Assembly (NCBI RefSeq): GCF_947179515.1
Contig: NC_067477.1
Coordinates: forward strand, 77,412,644-77,476,643
Reading direction: 5' to 3'
DNA length: 64,000 nt
Source: Apodemus sylvaticus
Taxonomy: Eukaryota > Chordata > Mammalia > Rodentia > Muridae
A model generated the notes under the pieces. The model ran no database searches and was not told the origin of the DNA. It was given only the letters and a program-made list of their open reading frames with translations. Both the position numbers and the translations under genes were made by a program. Below are positions 48,493-60,064 of this stretch, one piece after another. Numbering within the stretch: the first letter of the stretch is position 1; each line of letters opens with the position of its first letter.

Positions 48493-49485
48493 AGTGATAG
48501 AGGCATGGCTCCTCACTAAAAGATGTGTAATCTGCATGTTAGCTTTTTCAGCAATGGCAGGACACATTCAACATTTTTTGAGAAATTATCCTGGTTCCTT
48601 TAGTAGGGCAAGATATGGAACAAAAACCCAGAAACAAGAATCCCATGATTTAACTGTGTGCCACAGTGTACACAGAGAGGCTCTCTAGGTGTTTTTTTTT
48701 TCCCCACATTCCTTTCCTAGTTATACATTGCAGGGTACAAGTCCAAATTCTACCTGTCACATTCCATCTGTAAAGTCAATTCCACGTAGATGCCAGGGTT
48801 TACACTACAAACAAAATGCAAATGCAGTCAAAGAACAATAGTTGGCTAACAATCATAGTTTTACTTCTGTGTTTATCCCCACCGATTGTTTTCTATTACA
48901 CCAGGCACAGCTTTAGCAGCACCTCTTGTTTTACTCCAGGAGTGAATTTTTCATTGAGGACAAACAAATACTCTTTAGTAATTCACATACTTCTTTGCAA
49001 CAATATCATTCTGCAGAAAGGAGACTCTGAAATGCCATATGGCCTTGCAACATCTGTAGATTTCCCATGGCATTTTATTTTTATGGATGATGATGGAGGA
49101 AAGGGGAATGCAACATCAGAAGTGGCGGTCCTCCAGTGGTCCCCAAACTTCTGTCTTCTTTCAGGGTATCCTCAATCAAAGTGTCTTCTTAAATTTAAGC
49201 TGAATTTGTGAATCTGAACAAATATATGCTAGGAGACAAATTTCATTTTGGATTGTAGTGTTGGAGCCAACACTGGCAGCCAATGCTGCCTTTCAGTTAA
49301 TGAGGGGCAGTTCCTTAAATGAAATATCCCAGATTTCCATGATATTTCAGTATTTGATTTTTTTAACACAAGCTGACTTCTCAGTTTGTTTATAACTTGC
49401 TTTTATCAAAACCAGTGAATTGATAGATAAGACCCTACATTTCTCATGGAGAACTCAAAGCATAAAAAAAATTAATTTATAGAAA
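48493..49485. other. No gene seen
   Basis: Unique DNA. A 131-codon plus-strand frame (48816-49211) has a hydrophobic start but no recognisable family and no support as a gene. Confidence 0.45.
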
Positions 49486-50198
49486 TTAAACGATAATTCC
49501 AGCCCTGGAATTCTGAAATTTATACTTTCTGATACATTCTGATTCTGATTCATTGATTGTCTTAGCCTCAGGTTTATATCTGAAATATTTTGAGAAGGCT
49601 TTCCTTTTCACCATGTTTTCAGCTAGGTGTTTAACTTCTAGATTTTCTATATGTCTACCTTCAAGTATTTTAATTTTTCTCCTCATATTATTTGTGATGC
49701 TTTCTATTCTTATAAAATGCCAGATATTAAAGGCAAGAAAATGAGCATCTGTAAACAAATTTTGTAATTTTGTAAATTGGGCAGCAAATGTTTGCACGAT
49801 GCTTAGAGATGTGATTCATCTTTCTGTTGAAGTGATAGACTGCACAGCAATTAGAGTCATCTGAACAAGTCAGGGACGCTAGTGTATCCCTTATGAGTGG
49901 GTTGCTCCAGCTGATTTTCTGCTTCATAGGAGAGGTTTTACTACCCACATCCTTAGGCGAGGTCTTCTCCCTTCGACTGCTCAGTGATTGAAAACTTGAA
50001 TTCATCCCAAGGCCAGAGAGACCTCTGGCCTCTATTAGCCAGCACTGCTTTCTTGTACAGGGAGGATTGCCAGGAGCTGACAGCAAATTCTTCACTTGCT
50101 CTTGCCTCTGGGATGATCTTCAGTGGAGGGTTTCTCTGCCGAGCTGTACTGCTGATTTCTGACTCACTGCAGGGCATCTCCTTGTGTGGAGGCTGCAA
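49486..50198 (-). pseudogene. Possible broken coding sequence, unrecognised
   Basis: Reading right to left on the minus strand, three overlapping open segments in different frames follow one another: about 50198-49953, 50095-49727 and 49797-49486. The middle and last are rich in Lys, Arg, Ser and Glu and look more protein-like than neighbouring frames (SSRREKTSPKDVGSK near 49975-49930, NNMRRKIKILEG near 49690-49655). If real, this would be a processed or decayed copy of a charged, low-complexity protein with at least two frameshifts. I do not recognise the family, and there is no poly(A), TSD or splice evidence that settles it. It may be chance. Confidence 0.25.
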
Positions 50199-50518
50199 GC
50201 AGCTCCTAGGCAGGTATATACGGGGAAACTCTCTGTCCAGTAGAGCTAGAACAAAAAGAACTAAAGTTGGGAAAAGTATAATAAACAGTATGAATACTTA
50301 TTCATTAAATTTCTGTCTCTAACAAATTCTTAAGACATTTTTACAATTATTTTTATAGTCAATGGGAAAGCTACACATCTGTCTTCTTTAAGGATAATGA
50401 CACTAGAAATTTTCATATGCATAAAATATGTAATGTGTTAGAAAAGTGAAAGGCACATGCTTCCATGCTCGGCAACTATTCTCATAAGATAGCAGCCATT
50501 TCACAGAGATAACTTTTT

Positions 50519-50728
50519 GGTAGTGTGGTTGTTATTGTTGTTGGTTGGTTGGTTGCTTGTTTTTGTTTTGGGGTTTATGATTTTTGGTTTTTCAAGACAG
50601 GGTTTCTCTGTGTAGCCCTGGCTGTCCTAGAACTCACTCTGTAGACCAGGCTGGCTTCAAACTCAGAAATCTGCCTGCCTCTGCCTCCCAAGTGCTAGGA
50701 TTAAAGGCATGTGCCACCACTGCCCAGC
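50519..50728 (-). mobile_element. B1 SINE
   Basis: The reverse complement has the 7SL-derived B1 body: CAAGACAGGGTTTCTCTGTG at about 50593, AGACCAGGCTGGCTTCAAAC at 50644, CCAAGTGCTAGGATTAAAGG at about 50688, ending at GCCCAGC. The T-rich part 50530-50592 is the A-tail. An imperfect TSD is visible (CAGAGATAACTTTT at 50504-50517, CAGAGATCAACTTTT at 50728-50742). Confidence 0.95.
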
Positions 50729-50742
50729 AGAGATCAACTTTT

Positions 50743-51179
50743 AAAACCAGCTTGCTATACAAAAAAAGAGAATGCACTCCTAAAAGAGGAAATTAAAAGT
50801 ACAAAGTCTATAGGAAATCTATTTTGGGTTTTGCTGAAGGTTTTATATATATTATATAATAAGCAAAAGGTAAAGCATGTTGTTTGGCTTTGTACTGGTA
50901 GACTTTTAAATGAAAGTCATTATTAACCAAAGGTAATAATAGAAAGTATCTCGAACCATCTGTTCAAGATACAGAGTAGTTTATTGCATGAATTGTATAA
51001 TTTGCCTCTTTCCTTCCAGGAGTTCTGACCACAGGTCTTGGACAAAGCAGAAGTCATAATTTCAGCTTATTAAAGCTAGAAAAGAGCATGCATGTATCAG
51101 AGGTGAAAGTCTAAAAGTGAATGCTTTTCTTCTTCAAGAATTGTCAATTCCACAAAATTAGTCAATATGACCATATGGT
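50743..51179. other. No feature seen
   Basis: Unique AT-rich DNA. Confidence 0.5.
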
Positions 51180-51500
51180 TTAGATCCTATTTATCACATT
51201 AGAGTGGTTAATTTTTTGTGTTAGCTATGGAATGCCTAGACATCTGGTTAAGCATTCCTTGAGGATGTGTCTGTGAGGAAATTGTGGAAAATAAGAGCAC
51301 AATGACAGTGGCACCCAGTAACTCATGGAAGGCCTAAGAAAGGAAAAAAGCAGGGAGTTGCTCTCTCCTCTGACTCATTGTATGGGCTATCAGTCTTCTG
51401 CCAGTGGAGTAGAAACCACAGCATCTGTTCCCCTAGTACTCAAGCCTTTGGACTCAGACTGTCAATAGCTCGCTCAGATTTCTGCAGATAGCATATCACA
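51180..51500 (+). mobile_element. Ancient mammalian interspersed repeat (LTR or DNA type), unnamed
   Basis: The order GGTTAATTTTTTGTGTTAGC, CATCTGGTTAAGCATTCC, GTGTCTGTGAGG and CAAGCCTTTGGACTCAGACT matches a pattern common in old mammalian repeats. I cannot assign the family from memory. Confidence 0.45.
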
Positions 51501-51854
51501 GAACTTAGCATGCATACTCATGAGCTAGTTATTTTCTATTAACAGAGTGCATTCATTACATTTGCATGTATCCATGAATAGACATGTTCTCATACAGATC
51601 ATATTAATTTGGATTATCTGAAGATTTCTTGCTGGTAAAGCTGCAGGTAAAAATGTACTTTCTTTCTCTGAGAACAAATAGTAGATAGGGTGAATAAGAA
51701 TAAGTGAGGAAAGGAGTATGTGAAGAAAATACAAAAGTAGAAACATCTTCCACTAGAACTTCTGAGGGCATGTAAGATTTAGAAGCTATTGCAATGGATA
51801 TATCAAGGTGGCAAAAATGGTTGCTTCTTAGATCCTTTGCCATAATTAGAAATT

Positions 51855-52010
51855 TTACTTTGTTTTGTTTTAAATAGTCTTACTCTATAGACTCAGTTGC
51901 TTTGAAACTCACCACATAGTCCAAGATAATTTTTGTCTTGCAGGAATGGTCCTGATGCATCATCTCCAAAACTGAAATTAGAGATATGAGCTATCATGCC
52001 TGGCTAATTA
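51855..52010 (-). mobile_element. Decayed B1/Alu-like SINE
   Basis: TTTGTTTTAAATAGTCTTAC, ACTCTATAGACTCAG, GAAACTCACCACATAG and GAGCTATCATGCCTGGC are worn versions of the reverse-complement B1 body. It is much older than the copy at 50.6 kb. Confidence 0.75.
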
Positions 52011-53079
52011 TATATAAGATACATATAATTGATTTTAAAAATTTGAGTGAGAGATTTGATAAGAAAGAATATCTGATGGATAATTTGTTTCTTATTTAAA
52101 ATTCTCTAAGATATCTGGCTTCAGACAGTAATAAGGAAAGGTAAATAATACATATTTACCATCAATCTTATACTAAGTACCTTACATTTATTGGGTAAGT
52201 CTCTTCTTAGTCAAATTTTATGTCATAATATATCAGAATTTTGTCTTATGAGCAAGGCAACTAATACAGTGAATGCTAAGGTATGTCTACATGGTCAGAC
52301 AGACAAAAAATAATGGAGGCAGTACTGGGTTCTAGCTGAGACTCAACTCATATTCATAGTAACAGCCCACAAATTTCTACTTTGTGAAAACAAAATAAAG
52401 AAAAAGAAAAAATGCATACTCGCACATTTGTATTATAGTTCATAATCAGAAAAAGTATACAATGGGGCAATATTCTTGAGTAGAAAGAATCCCATTCATG
52501 CTTTCACAAATATTGTTAGATCTGTGTTTCTGTCATTTCTTAGTACCACATATATGTCATATTATCTTTAAACCAAATTTTATTACTTCCCTATATACTA
52601 ATGGTCTTGAAGACCATCAAAACCCTCCTAAGTTAAACCCAAAGAAAATTAGGTTCCAAGATTTTGTTTCCAGAAGGTCTTTGTTTCCATTCCATCCCAG
52701 AAACATTCATCGTAAGTATGGAAGGCTGGAGGGAAAATTAGAGCACCTCATCATCGTTACTTCTAGCTACTGTGTCTTCTAACAATGCTCTAGAGCTTCA
52801 GGGCTTCCTCCTAAAGATTGTCCAGGCCAGTGATGCAAATGACAGGTCTCAATTTTCTCCTCCTTCATGCTTCTACCTTAGAGACTTCTGCAATAACACA
52901 CAACCATGGCTCTCTTCATTCTCATCAGCTCCTGCAGTGCTTGAATAAATCTCTAATTCTTTGCATTAAAGTTGCTCCCAGTTGAAATACCTAAGTTGTC
53001 TTTTGAAAACCTCAACTCTATGAGGTACTAAAGTATAGTCTAAACATTAAGTCCAGCTCATGGTCTGTTTTTGAAGATA
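52011..53079. other. No gene seen
   Basis: AT-rich unique DNA. The short open frame at 52498-52782 has no recognisable domain. Confidence 0.5.
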
Positions 53080-53451
53080 AGGGAAATGGAGGATATTTAT
53101 TTGGAAGGGGAAATGGAATTGGATAGAGATGGATAGAGAGCTAGAAAGGGAGGTAAGGAGGATGGGTATAAAAATGGAGAGAGACAGAAAAAAATAGAGG
53201 CCACTTAAGGGAAATAATGGGAACCTAATACAGTAGAAGCTTCCTAAAATTACTTATATATATGAAGGTGAACTAAACAAAATCGCCAAGGACTGAGGAA
53301 GACAGAGGCCTAGGTGGATATCACTTGTCAAAAGCTTCTATACCTGTATTGTGTTACATAATTGAAGTGTTGGCCAAAGAAATCTTATGAGAAGCTCCAA
53401 AGGTCCAAGCTGTTGACAAGAGGATAGATTGCCCTTCAAAAACCAACAATG
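53080..53451 (+). mobile_element. Old L1 3' UTR, left part of the host of the full-length L1
   Basis: A GA-rich stretch leads into CACCAAGGACTGAGGA-like sequence, then TGTTGGCCAAAGAAATC (53370-53386), CCAAGCTGTTGACAAGAGG and CAAAAACCAACAATG. The 3' UTR continues across the full-length L1 at 60941 with ATGCCCCATTGCTGAACACA. The younger element therefore landed inside an older L1. Confidence 0.7.
53438..53451. repeat. Left TSD of the full-length L1
   Basis: AAAAACCAACAATG is repeated exactly at 60927-60940. The pair encloses the full L1 and the extra 3' unit. Confidence 0.93.
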
Positions 53452-54648
53452 GGGCGGCGGCAGCGGCAGCGGCAGCAGTGGCTGCTCCAGCTGAAGGGCC
53501 ATCAGCAGTGGAACCAAGGCGTCACAGGGACCAGTTAGGCCCTGCGCCCACGACCACTGACCTTCGCTGACCAGCCGGGCGGCAAGCAGCTGCAGTTGTG
53601 CTGCGCCTGTCCTGCACTGAGGCCACTTCAGAACTCGGCCTCCCACCAGTCAGGAGAGGTGCATCCATCTTGGTTCCGTACTCCAGGGATCTGACAGACT
53701 AAGGTACACAAACATAATCCGAGGCCAACACCGCGGTGGTCTGAGCCCGACGGGCGTTGGCCTGCACCCAGGCCCTGGGCGGGTCGGGGGGCCATTGGGG
53801 TGCCAACCCAGCCAGGAGGTTTTTTGCCCAGGCCTGCGAGCGCACCGCCGCCATTTTGCCTGCAGGACGACAGAGAGCTCAGGCGGGCAGACCTGTAACA
53901 GGCATAGCCTAAGGCTAACAAAGCGGGGGTCCAGGCCCCAAAAGGCACAGGACTGACCCCAAGAACTGGGCGGCATGGTGGGCCATCTGTGAGTCAACCC
54001 GCCCAGGTGATTGTTAGCAAAGCAGACTCTCCCAGCACTTTCAGGGAGCTCGGGCGCGCACGCCCTCCATCCTAGTCACCTGGCAGACCCAATTAACAGT
54101 CATAGCCCTAGGGGAACTTTGCTTGGACCTTGGCCTCCAAGGCTTTTGCCTGGACTCAGGGACTGGGCGGCCAGGCTAACCTTGTGTGCGACAGCCCGGT
54201 TGGCGGATCGGCTGCCCAGCGGAGTGAGCGGAACACAGGGGAGGTCACAGTAGCATACACCTTCGGCACTCCCTGGGGGTGCACACAGGCTCCATCTGGT
54301 CCACAGACAAAATCTGGGGCAAGGCCTCAGGCAGAAGCCCTTACCTCTACTCTCTCCGCTTCCGGATCCAGATCAGTCTGGGCGGCAGCATTACCTCTCC
54401 AAGTCCTGCAAGTGGCTAGCTGGGCTTCCGGGCGGCCAGCTGGGAGAAGTCAGTGTGCTCCAGTGAATCCAGCAGGCCCCAGCGGGAGCCTTCGGGTGCC
54501 TGCTTTGGGATCTGAACAGCCTGGGCAGCAGCACACTGTCTACAAGCAGTGCAGGAGGTAAGCTGTGCACCAGAGGCCAACTGGGAAGGGGCAGCTTGCA
54601 CTGGTGAGTCCAGCACTGACAAGATAAACTAACACCAGTGAGAACTAG
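53452..54648 (+). promoter_or_regulatory. L1 5' UTR with presumed internal promoter
   Basis: The region is GC- and CpG-rich in strong contrast to its surroundings, starting with GGCGGCGGCAGCGGCAGCGG. In L1 elements the 5' UTR holds an internal RNA polymerase II promoter that restores itself on insertion. A YY1-type motif GCCGCCATTTTG lies at 53848-53859. GGGCGG boxes fall at 53777, 53968 and 54165, spaced 191 and 197 bp, and neighbouring sequence in the three intervals is loosely alike, which suggests degenerate monomer-like repeats. No upstream ORF of note was seen. Confidence 0.85.
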
Positions 54649-55920
54649 ATGGCAAAAGGCAAACGCAGGAACTTCACTAACAGAAATCAAGGCAATATGG
54701 CAACATCTGAACCCAATTCTCCTCTACCAACATGTCCTGGATACCCCATCACACCAGTAAAACAAGATTTGGATTTAAAATCACTGGTCATGATGCTGGT
54801 ACAGGAACACATGAAGGACATACATAAAGAAATTCAGGAGAAAATGGATCAAAAGTTAGAAGCCCTTGCAAGGGAAACACAAAAATCATTGAAAGAAATC
54901 CAGGAGAATACAAAAGCCAACAAGGAGGAAATGCAAAAAACACTTAAAGAAATACAGGAGAACTTTGGTCAACAGGCTGAGGTCATGAAAGACGAAACAC
55001 AAAAATCTCTTAAAGAAATACAGGAGAACTTTGGTCAACAGGCTGAGGTCATGAAAGACGAAACACAAAAATCTCTTAAAGAATTACAGGAAAACACAAA
55101 CAGGCAAGTGAAGGAGCTAAGCAAAACCATCCAGGATCTAAAATCAGAAGTAGAAACAACTAAGAAAACTCAAAGGGAGACAACTTTGGAGATAGAAAGC
55201 CTTGGGAAGAAATCAGGGGACAGAGATGCAAATATCAACAACAGAATACAAGAGATAGAAGAAAGAATCTCAGATGCTGAAGATTCCATAGAAACCATGG
55301 ACTCAAAAGTTAAAGAAAATGCAAAATGCAAAAAGCTTGTAACCCAAAATATCCAGGAAATCCAGGACACAATGAGAAGACCAAACCTAAGGATTATAGG
55401 CATAGATGAGAGTCAAGATTTACAACTTAAAGGGCCAGCAAACATCTTCAATAAAATTATGGAAGAAAACTTCCCTAACCTAAAGAGAGAGATGCCCATG
55501 AATATACAAGAAGCCTACAGAACTCCAAACAGACTGGACCAGAACAGAAATACTTCCCGTCACATAATAATCAAAACACCAAATGTTCTAAACAAAGAAA
55601 GAATACTAAAGGCAGTAAGAGAAAAAGGCCAAGTAACATATAAAGGAAGACCTATCAGAATCACAGCAGACTTTTCACCTGAGACTATGAAGGCTAGAAG
55701 GTCCTGGGAAGATCTCATGCAGACTCTAAGAGAACACAAATGCCAACCAAAACTACTATATCCAGCAAAACTCTCAATCACCATAGATGGAGAAACTAAG
55801 ATATTTCATGACAAAACCAAGTTTACCCAATATCTATCCACAAACCCGGCCCTAAAAAGGATAATAGGAGGACAACACCAATACAAGGAGGGAAACTTCA
55901 CCCTGGAAAAAGCAAGATAG
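54649..55920 (+). CDS. L1 ORF1 protein (RNA-binding chaperone), intact
   Basis: The 423-residue protein is the RNA-binding subunit of the L1 ribonucleoprotein, expected to form a trimer that coats L1 RNA and acts as a nucleic-acid chaperone in the cytoplasm and nucleus. A basic N-terminus (MAKGKRRNF) is followed by a long coiled coil (about residues 40-235) rich in KEIQEN-type repeats. A 66-bp unit encoding 22 residues is duplicated exactly in tandem (54946-55011, 55012-55077; residues 100-121 and 122-143). The RRM domain begins near NLRIIGI (residues 246-252) and includes NKERILKAVREK. The C-terminal domain holds RITADFS, ARRSW and REHKCQPKLLYPAKLSI. There is no stop or frameshift. The length exceeds what I recall for typical rodent ORF1, in line with the repeat expansion. 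The start is the first ATG after the CpG-rich 5' UTR. Confidence 0.96.
   Translation: MAKGKRRNFTNRNQGNMATSEPNSPLPTCPGYPITPVKQDLDLKSLVMMLVQEHMKDIHKEIQEKMDQKLEALARETQKSLKEIQENTKANKEEMQKTLKEIQENFGQQAEVMKDETQKSLKEIQENFGQQAEVMKDETQKSLKELQENTNRQVKELSKTIQDLKSEVETTKKTQRETTLEIESLGKKSGDRDANINNRIQEIEERISDAEDSIETMDSKVKENAKCKKLVTQNIQEIQDTMRRPNLRIIGIDESQDLQLKGPANIFNKIMEENFPNLKREMPMNIQEAYRTPNRLDQNRNTSRHIIIKTPNVLNKERILKAVREKGQVTYKGRPIRITADFSPETMKARRSWEDLMQTLREHKCQPKLLYPAKLSITIDGETKIFHDKTKFTQYLSTNPALKRIIGGQHQYKEGNFTLEKAR
54946..55077 (+). repeat. 66-bp tandem duplication in the ORF1 coiled coil
   Basis: Two identical 66-bp units in frame, each containing AACTTTGGTCAACAGGCTGA. Because 22 residues is close to three heptads, the coiled-coil register is nearly kept. 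Rodent L1 ORF1 is known for length polymorphism in this region. Confidence 0.97.
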
Positions 55921-55979
55921 TAACCTTTCATCAAACCCAAAAGAAGTTAAGCATTCAAATTTAAAAAATAACGTCAAAA
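55921..55979 (+). other. ORF1-ORF2 spacer
   Basis: A 59-bp A-rich spacer with several stops, ending AACGTCAAAA just before the ORF2 ATG. ORF2 of L1 is translated from the same bicistronic RNA by an unconventional mechanism; no special motif can be assigned here. Confidence 0.85.
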
Positions 55980-58900
55980 ATGATAGGAAGTAACAATCAC
56001 TATTCCTTAATATCTCTTAACATCAATGGACTTAATGCCCCAATAAAAAGACACAGACTAACTGAATGGATACGTAAACAGGACCCTACATTTTGCTGCT
56101 TACAGGAAACACACCTCAGGGTCAAAGACAAACACTACCTTAGAGTAAAAGGCTGGAAGACAATTTTACAAGCAAATGGTCTCAGGAAACAAGCTGGAGT
56201 AGCCATTTTAATATCAGATAAAATTGACTTTCAACCCAAAGTCATCAAAAGAGACCCTGAGGGACACTTCTTGCTGGTCAAAGGAAAAATACAAAAAGAA
56301 GAACTGTCAATCCTGAACATCTATGCCCCAAATGCAAGGGCACCCTCTTTCATAAAAGAAACTTTATTAAAACTAAAAGCACACATTGCACCTAACACAA
56401 TAATTGTGGGTGACTTCAACACTGCACTTTCCTCAATGGACCGATCAGGAAAACAGAAACTAAACAGGGACACAATGAAACTAATTGAAGCTTTGGACCA
56501 ATTAGATTTAACAGATATATATAGAACATTCTATCCTAAAACAAAAGAATATACCTTTTTCTCAGCACCTCATGGTACCTTCTCCAAAATCGACCATATA
56601 ATTGGTCACAAGACAGACCTCAACAAATATAAGAAGATCGAACTAATCCCATGCCTCCTATCAGATCACTATGGAGTAAAAGTGGTCTTCAATAGCAACA
56701 GAAACAACAGAAAGCCCACATACACGTGGAAACTGAACAATACTCTACTCAATGATACCTTGGTCAAGGAAGAAATAAAGAAAGAAATTAAAGACTTTTT
56801 AGAACACAATAAATATGAAAACACAACATACCCAAATCTATGGGACACAATGAAAGCAGTGCTAAGAGGAAAACTCATATCCCTGAGTGCCTCCAAAAAG
56901 AAAATGGAGAGAGCATACATTACCAGCTTAATGACACACCTGAAAGCCCTAGAACAAAAAGAAGCTATTTCGCCCAGGAGGAGTAGAAGGCAGGAAATCA
57001 TCAAACTCAGGGCCGAAATCAATCAAGTAGAAACAAAGAGAACCATACAAAAAATCAACAATACCAGGAGCTGGTTCTTTGAGAAAATCAACAAGATAGA
57101 TAAACCCTTAGCCAGACTGACCAAAGGGCACAGAGAAAGTATCCAAATTAACAAACTTAGAAATGAAAAGGGAGATATAACAACGGAAACTGAGGAAATC
57201 CAAAAAATCATCAGATCCTACTACAAGAGCCTATACTCAACACAACTGGAGAATCTGGAGGAAATGGACAATTTCCTTGACAGATACCAAATACCAAAAT
57301 TAACTCAGGACCAACTAGACCATCTAAACAGTCCCATAATGCCTAAAGAAATAGTAGGAGTCATAGAAAGTCTTCCAACCAAAAAAAGCACAGGACCAGA
57401 TGGCTTCAGTGCAGAATTCTACCAGACCTTCAAAGAAGAGTTAACACCAATACTCTTCAAACTTTTCCACAAAATAGAAACAGAAGGAACACTACCCAAT
57501 TCCTTCTACGAAGCCACAATTACGCTGATACCAAAGCCACACAAAGATCCAATAAAGAAAGAGAACTTCAGACCAATTTCCCTTATGAACATCGATGCAA
57601 AAATACTCAATAAAATTCTTGCCAACCGAATCCAAGAACACATCAAAACGATCATCCACCATGATCAAGTAGGCTTTATCCCGGGAAGGCAGGGTTGGTT
57701 CAATATACGGAAATCCATCAATACACTCCACTACATAAACAGACTCAAAGAACAAAACCACATGGTCATTTCATTGGATGCTGAAAAAGCATTTGACAAA
57801 ATTCAGCATCCCTTCATGCTTAAAGTCTTGGAGAGAACAGGAATTCAAGGCCCATACCTAAACATAGTAAAAGCAATATACAGCAAACCGGTAGCCAGCA
57901 TCAAACTAAATGGAGAGAAACTTGAAGCAATCCCACTGAAATCAGGGACCAGACAAGGCTGCCCCCTTTCTCCTTATCTTTTCAATATTGTACTTGAGGT
58001 ACTAGCTCGGGCAATTCGACAACATAAGGAGGTCAAAGGGATACAAATTGGAAAGGAAGAAGTCAAACTATCATTATTTGCAGACGACATGATCGTCTAC
58101 CTAAGTGACCCAAAGAACTCCACTAGAGAGCTCCTACAGCTGATAAACAACTTCAGCAAAGTGGCAGGTTATAAAATCAACTCAAGCAAATCAGTGGCCT
58201 TCCTATACTCAAAGGATAAGCAGGCTGAGAAAGAAATTAGGGAAATGACCCCCTTCACAATAGCCACAAACAGTATAAAGTATCTTGGGGTGACTCTTAC
58301 CAAACATGTGAAAGATCTGTATGACAAGAACTTCAAGACTCTGAAGAAGGAAATGGAAGAAGACCTCAAAAAATGGGAAAACCTCCCATGCTCATGGATC
58401 GGCAGAATCAATATAGTTAAAATGGCCATTTTGCCTAAAGCACTATACAGATTCAATGCAATACCCATCAAAATCCCAACTCAATTCTTCACAGAGCTAG
58501 AAAGAGCAATTATCAAATTCATCTGGAACAACAAAAAACCCAGGATAGCTAAAACTATTCTCAGCAACAAAAGGAAATCTGGGGGAATCAGTATCCCTGA
58601 CCTCAAGCAATACTACAGAGCAATAGTGTTAAAAACTGCATGGTATTGGTACAGTGACAGACAGGAGGATCAATGGAACAGGATTGAAGATCCAGAAATG
58701 AACCCACACACCTATGGCCACTTGATCCTCGACAAAGAGGCTGAAAACATCCAATGGAAAAAAGATAGCCTTTTCAACAAATGGTGCTGGTTCAACTGGA
58801 GGTCAGCATGCAGAAGAATGCGAATTGATCCATCCTTGTCTCCTTGTACTAAGCTCAAATCCAAATGGATCAAGGACCTCCACATAAAGCCAGACACTCT

Positions 58901-59804
58901 GAAGCTAATAGAAAAAAAACTGGGGAAGACCCTTGAGGACATCGGTACAGGGAGAAAGTTTCTGAACAGAACACCAATAGCGTATGCTCTAAGAGCAAGA
59001 ATTGACAAATGGGACCTCATAAAATTACAAAGTTTCTGTAAGGCAAAGGACACCATCAAGAGGACAAATCGGCAACCAACAAATTGGGAAAAGATCTTCA
59101 CCAATCCTACATCAGATAGAGGGCTAATATCCAATATATATAAAGAACTCAAGAAGTTAGACTCCAGAAAACCAAACAACCCTATTAAAAAATGGGGTAC
59201 AGAGTTAAACAAAGAATTCTCACCTGAAGAACTTCAGATGGCGGAGAAGCATCTTAAAAAATGCTCAACTTCATTAGTCATTAGGGAAATGCAAATCAAA
59301 ACAACCCTAAGATTTCATCTTACACCAGTCAGAATGGCTAAGATTAAAAATTCAGGAGACAGCAGGTGTTGGAGAGGGTGTGGAGAAAGAGGAACACTCC
59401 TCCACTGCTGGTGGGGTTGCAAATTGGTACAACCACTCTGGAAATCAGTCTGGCGGTTCCTCCGAAAACTGGGCACCTTACTTCCAGAAGATCCTGCTAT
59501 ACCACTCCTGGGCATATACCCAGAAGACTCCCCACCATGTAATAAGGATACATGTTCTACTATGTTCATAGCAGCCCTATTTGTAATTGCCAGATGCTGG
59601 AAAGAACCCAGGTATCCCTCAACAGAAGAGTGGATGCAAAAAATGTGGTATATCTACACAATGGAGTACTACTCAGCCATTAGAAACAATGAATTCATGA
59701 AATTCTTAGGCAAATGGATGGAGCTAGAGAATATCATACTAAGTGAGGTAACCCAGACTCAAAAGGTGAATCATGGTATGCACTCACTAATAAGTGGATA
59801 TTAA
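55980..59804 (+). CDS. L1 ORF2 protein (endonuclease and reverse transcriptase), intact
   Basis: The 1274-residue protein nicks target DNA and copies L1 RNA at the nick (target-primed reverse transcription). The N-terminal APE-like endonuclease (about 1-240) shows N14, E43 (QETHL), D145 and N147 (GDFN), D205 (KIDH), and D229 and H230 (SDH). The reverse-transcriptase domain (about 440-780) has [33 protein letters not shown] and the catalytic FADD box with D702 and D703. The C-terminus carries the C-X3-C-X7-H-X4-C motif (C1130, C1134, H1142, C1147). No stop or frameshift interrupts it. Residue numbers agree with those I recall for L1 ORF2 catalytic positions. An A-run (59187-59192) in the last third is the repeat point for the duplicated 3' unit downstream. 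Confidence 0.97.
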   Translation: MIGSNNHYSLISLNINGLNAPIKRHRLTEWIRKQDPTFCCLQETHLRVKDKHYLRVKGWKTILQANGLRKQAGVAILISDKIDFQPKVIKRDPEGHFLLVKGKIQKEELSILNIYAPNARAPSFIKETLLKLKAHIAPNTIIVGDFNTALSSMDRSGKQKLNRDTMKLIEALDQLDLTDIYRTFYPKTKEYTFFSAPHGTFSKIDHIIGHKTDLNKYKKIELIPCLLSDHYGVKVVFNSNRNNRKPTYTWKLNNTLLNDTLVKEEIKKEIKDFLEHNKYENTTYPNLWDTMKAVLRGKLISLSASKKKMERAYITSLMTHLKALEQKEAISPRRSRRQEIIKLRAEINQVETKRTIQKINNTRSWFFEKINKIDKPLARLTKGHRESIQINKLRNEKGDITTETEEIQKIIRSYYKSLYSTQLENLEEMDNFLDRYQIPKLTQDQLDHLNSPIMPKEIVGVIESLPTKKSTGPDGFSAEFYQTFKEELTPILFKLFHKIETEGTLPNSFYEATITLIPKPHKDPIKKENFRPISLMNIDAKILNKILANRIQEHIKTIIHHDQVGFIPGRQGWFNIRKSINTLHYINRLKEQNHMVISLDAEKAFDKIQHPFMLKVLERTGIQGPYLNIVKAIYSKPVASIKLNGEKLEAIPLKSGTRQGCPLSPYLFNIVLEVLARAIRQHKEVKGIQIGKEEVKLSLFADDMIVYLSDPKNSTRELLQLINNFSKVAGYKINSSKSVAFLYSKDKQAEKEIREMTPFTIATNSIKYLGVTLTKHVKDLYDKNFKTLKKEMEEDLKKWENLPCSWIGRINIVKMAILPKALYRFNAIPIKIPTQFFTELERAIIKFIWNNKKPRIAKTILSNKRKSGGISIPDLKQYYRAIVLKTAWYWYSDRQEDQWNRIEDPEMNPHTYGHLILDKEAENIQWKKDSLFNKWCWFNWRSACRRMRIDPSLSPCTKLKSKWIKDLHIKPDTLKLIEKKLGKTLEDIGTGRKFLNRTPIAYALRARIDKWDLIKLQSFCKAKDTIKRTNRQPTNWEKIFTNPTSDRGLISNIYKELKKLDSRKPNNPIKKWGTELNKEFSPEELQMAEKHLKKCSTSLVIREMQIKTTLRFHLTPVRMAKIKNSGDSRCWRGCGERGTLLHCWWGCKLVQPLWKSVWRFLRKLGTLLPEDPAIPLLGIYPEDSPPCNKDTCSTMFIAALFVIARCWKEPRYPSTEEWMQKMWYIYTMEYYSAIRNNEFMKFLGKWMELENIILSEVTQTQKVNHGMHSLISGY

Positions 59805-60064
59805 CCTAGAAAACTGGAATACCCAAAACATAATCCACACATCAAATGAGGTACAAGAAGAAAGGAGGAGTGGCCCCTGGTTCTGGAAAGACTCAGTGAA
59901 ACAGTATTCAGCAAAACCAGAACGGGGAAGTGGGAAGGGGTGGGTGGGAGGACAGGGGAGGAGAAGGGGGCTTGCGGGACTTTCGGGGAGTGGGGGGGCT
60001 AGAAAAGGGGAAATCATTTGAAATGTAAATAAATTATATCGAATAATAAAAAAAAAAAAAAAAA
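59805..60064 (+). other. First L1 3' UTR and poly(A)
   Basis: A short 3' UTR with a G-quadruplex-type tract at 59924-59948 (five G-runs: GGGG, GGG, GGGG, GGG, GGG), an AATAAA signal at 60028-60033 and the terminal TCGAATAATAAA. The A-run 60048-60064 passes directly into TGGGGTACAGAG, the start of the second unit. Confidence 0.92.

Noticed and set aside
48816..49211. 131-codon plus-strand frame with a hydrophobic start resembling a signal peptide
   Set aside because: No recognisable family, and hydrophobic runs are expected by chance in AT-rich DNA.
53451..53485. GGC/CAGC repeats as a possible unstable trinucleotide locus or CpG-island gene promoter
   Set aside because: They form the very 5' end of the full-length L1, right after its TSD, so they belong to the L1 5' UTR.
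55170..59569. Minus-strand open frames antisense to L1 ORF1 and ORF2
   Set aside because: They mirror conserved L1 coding sequence and recur at every L1 copy; there is no independent evidence of genes.
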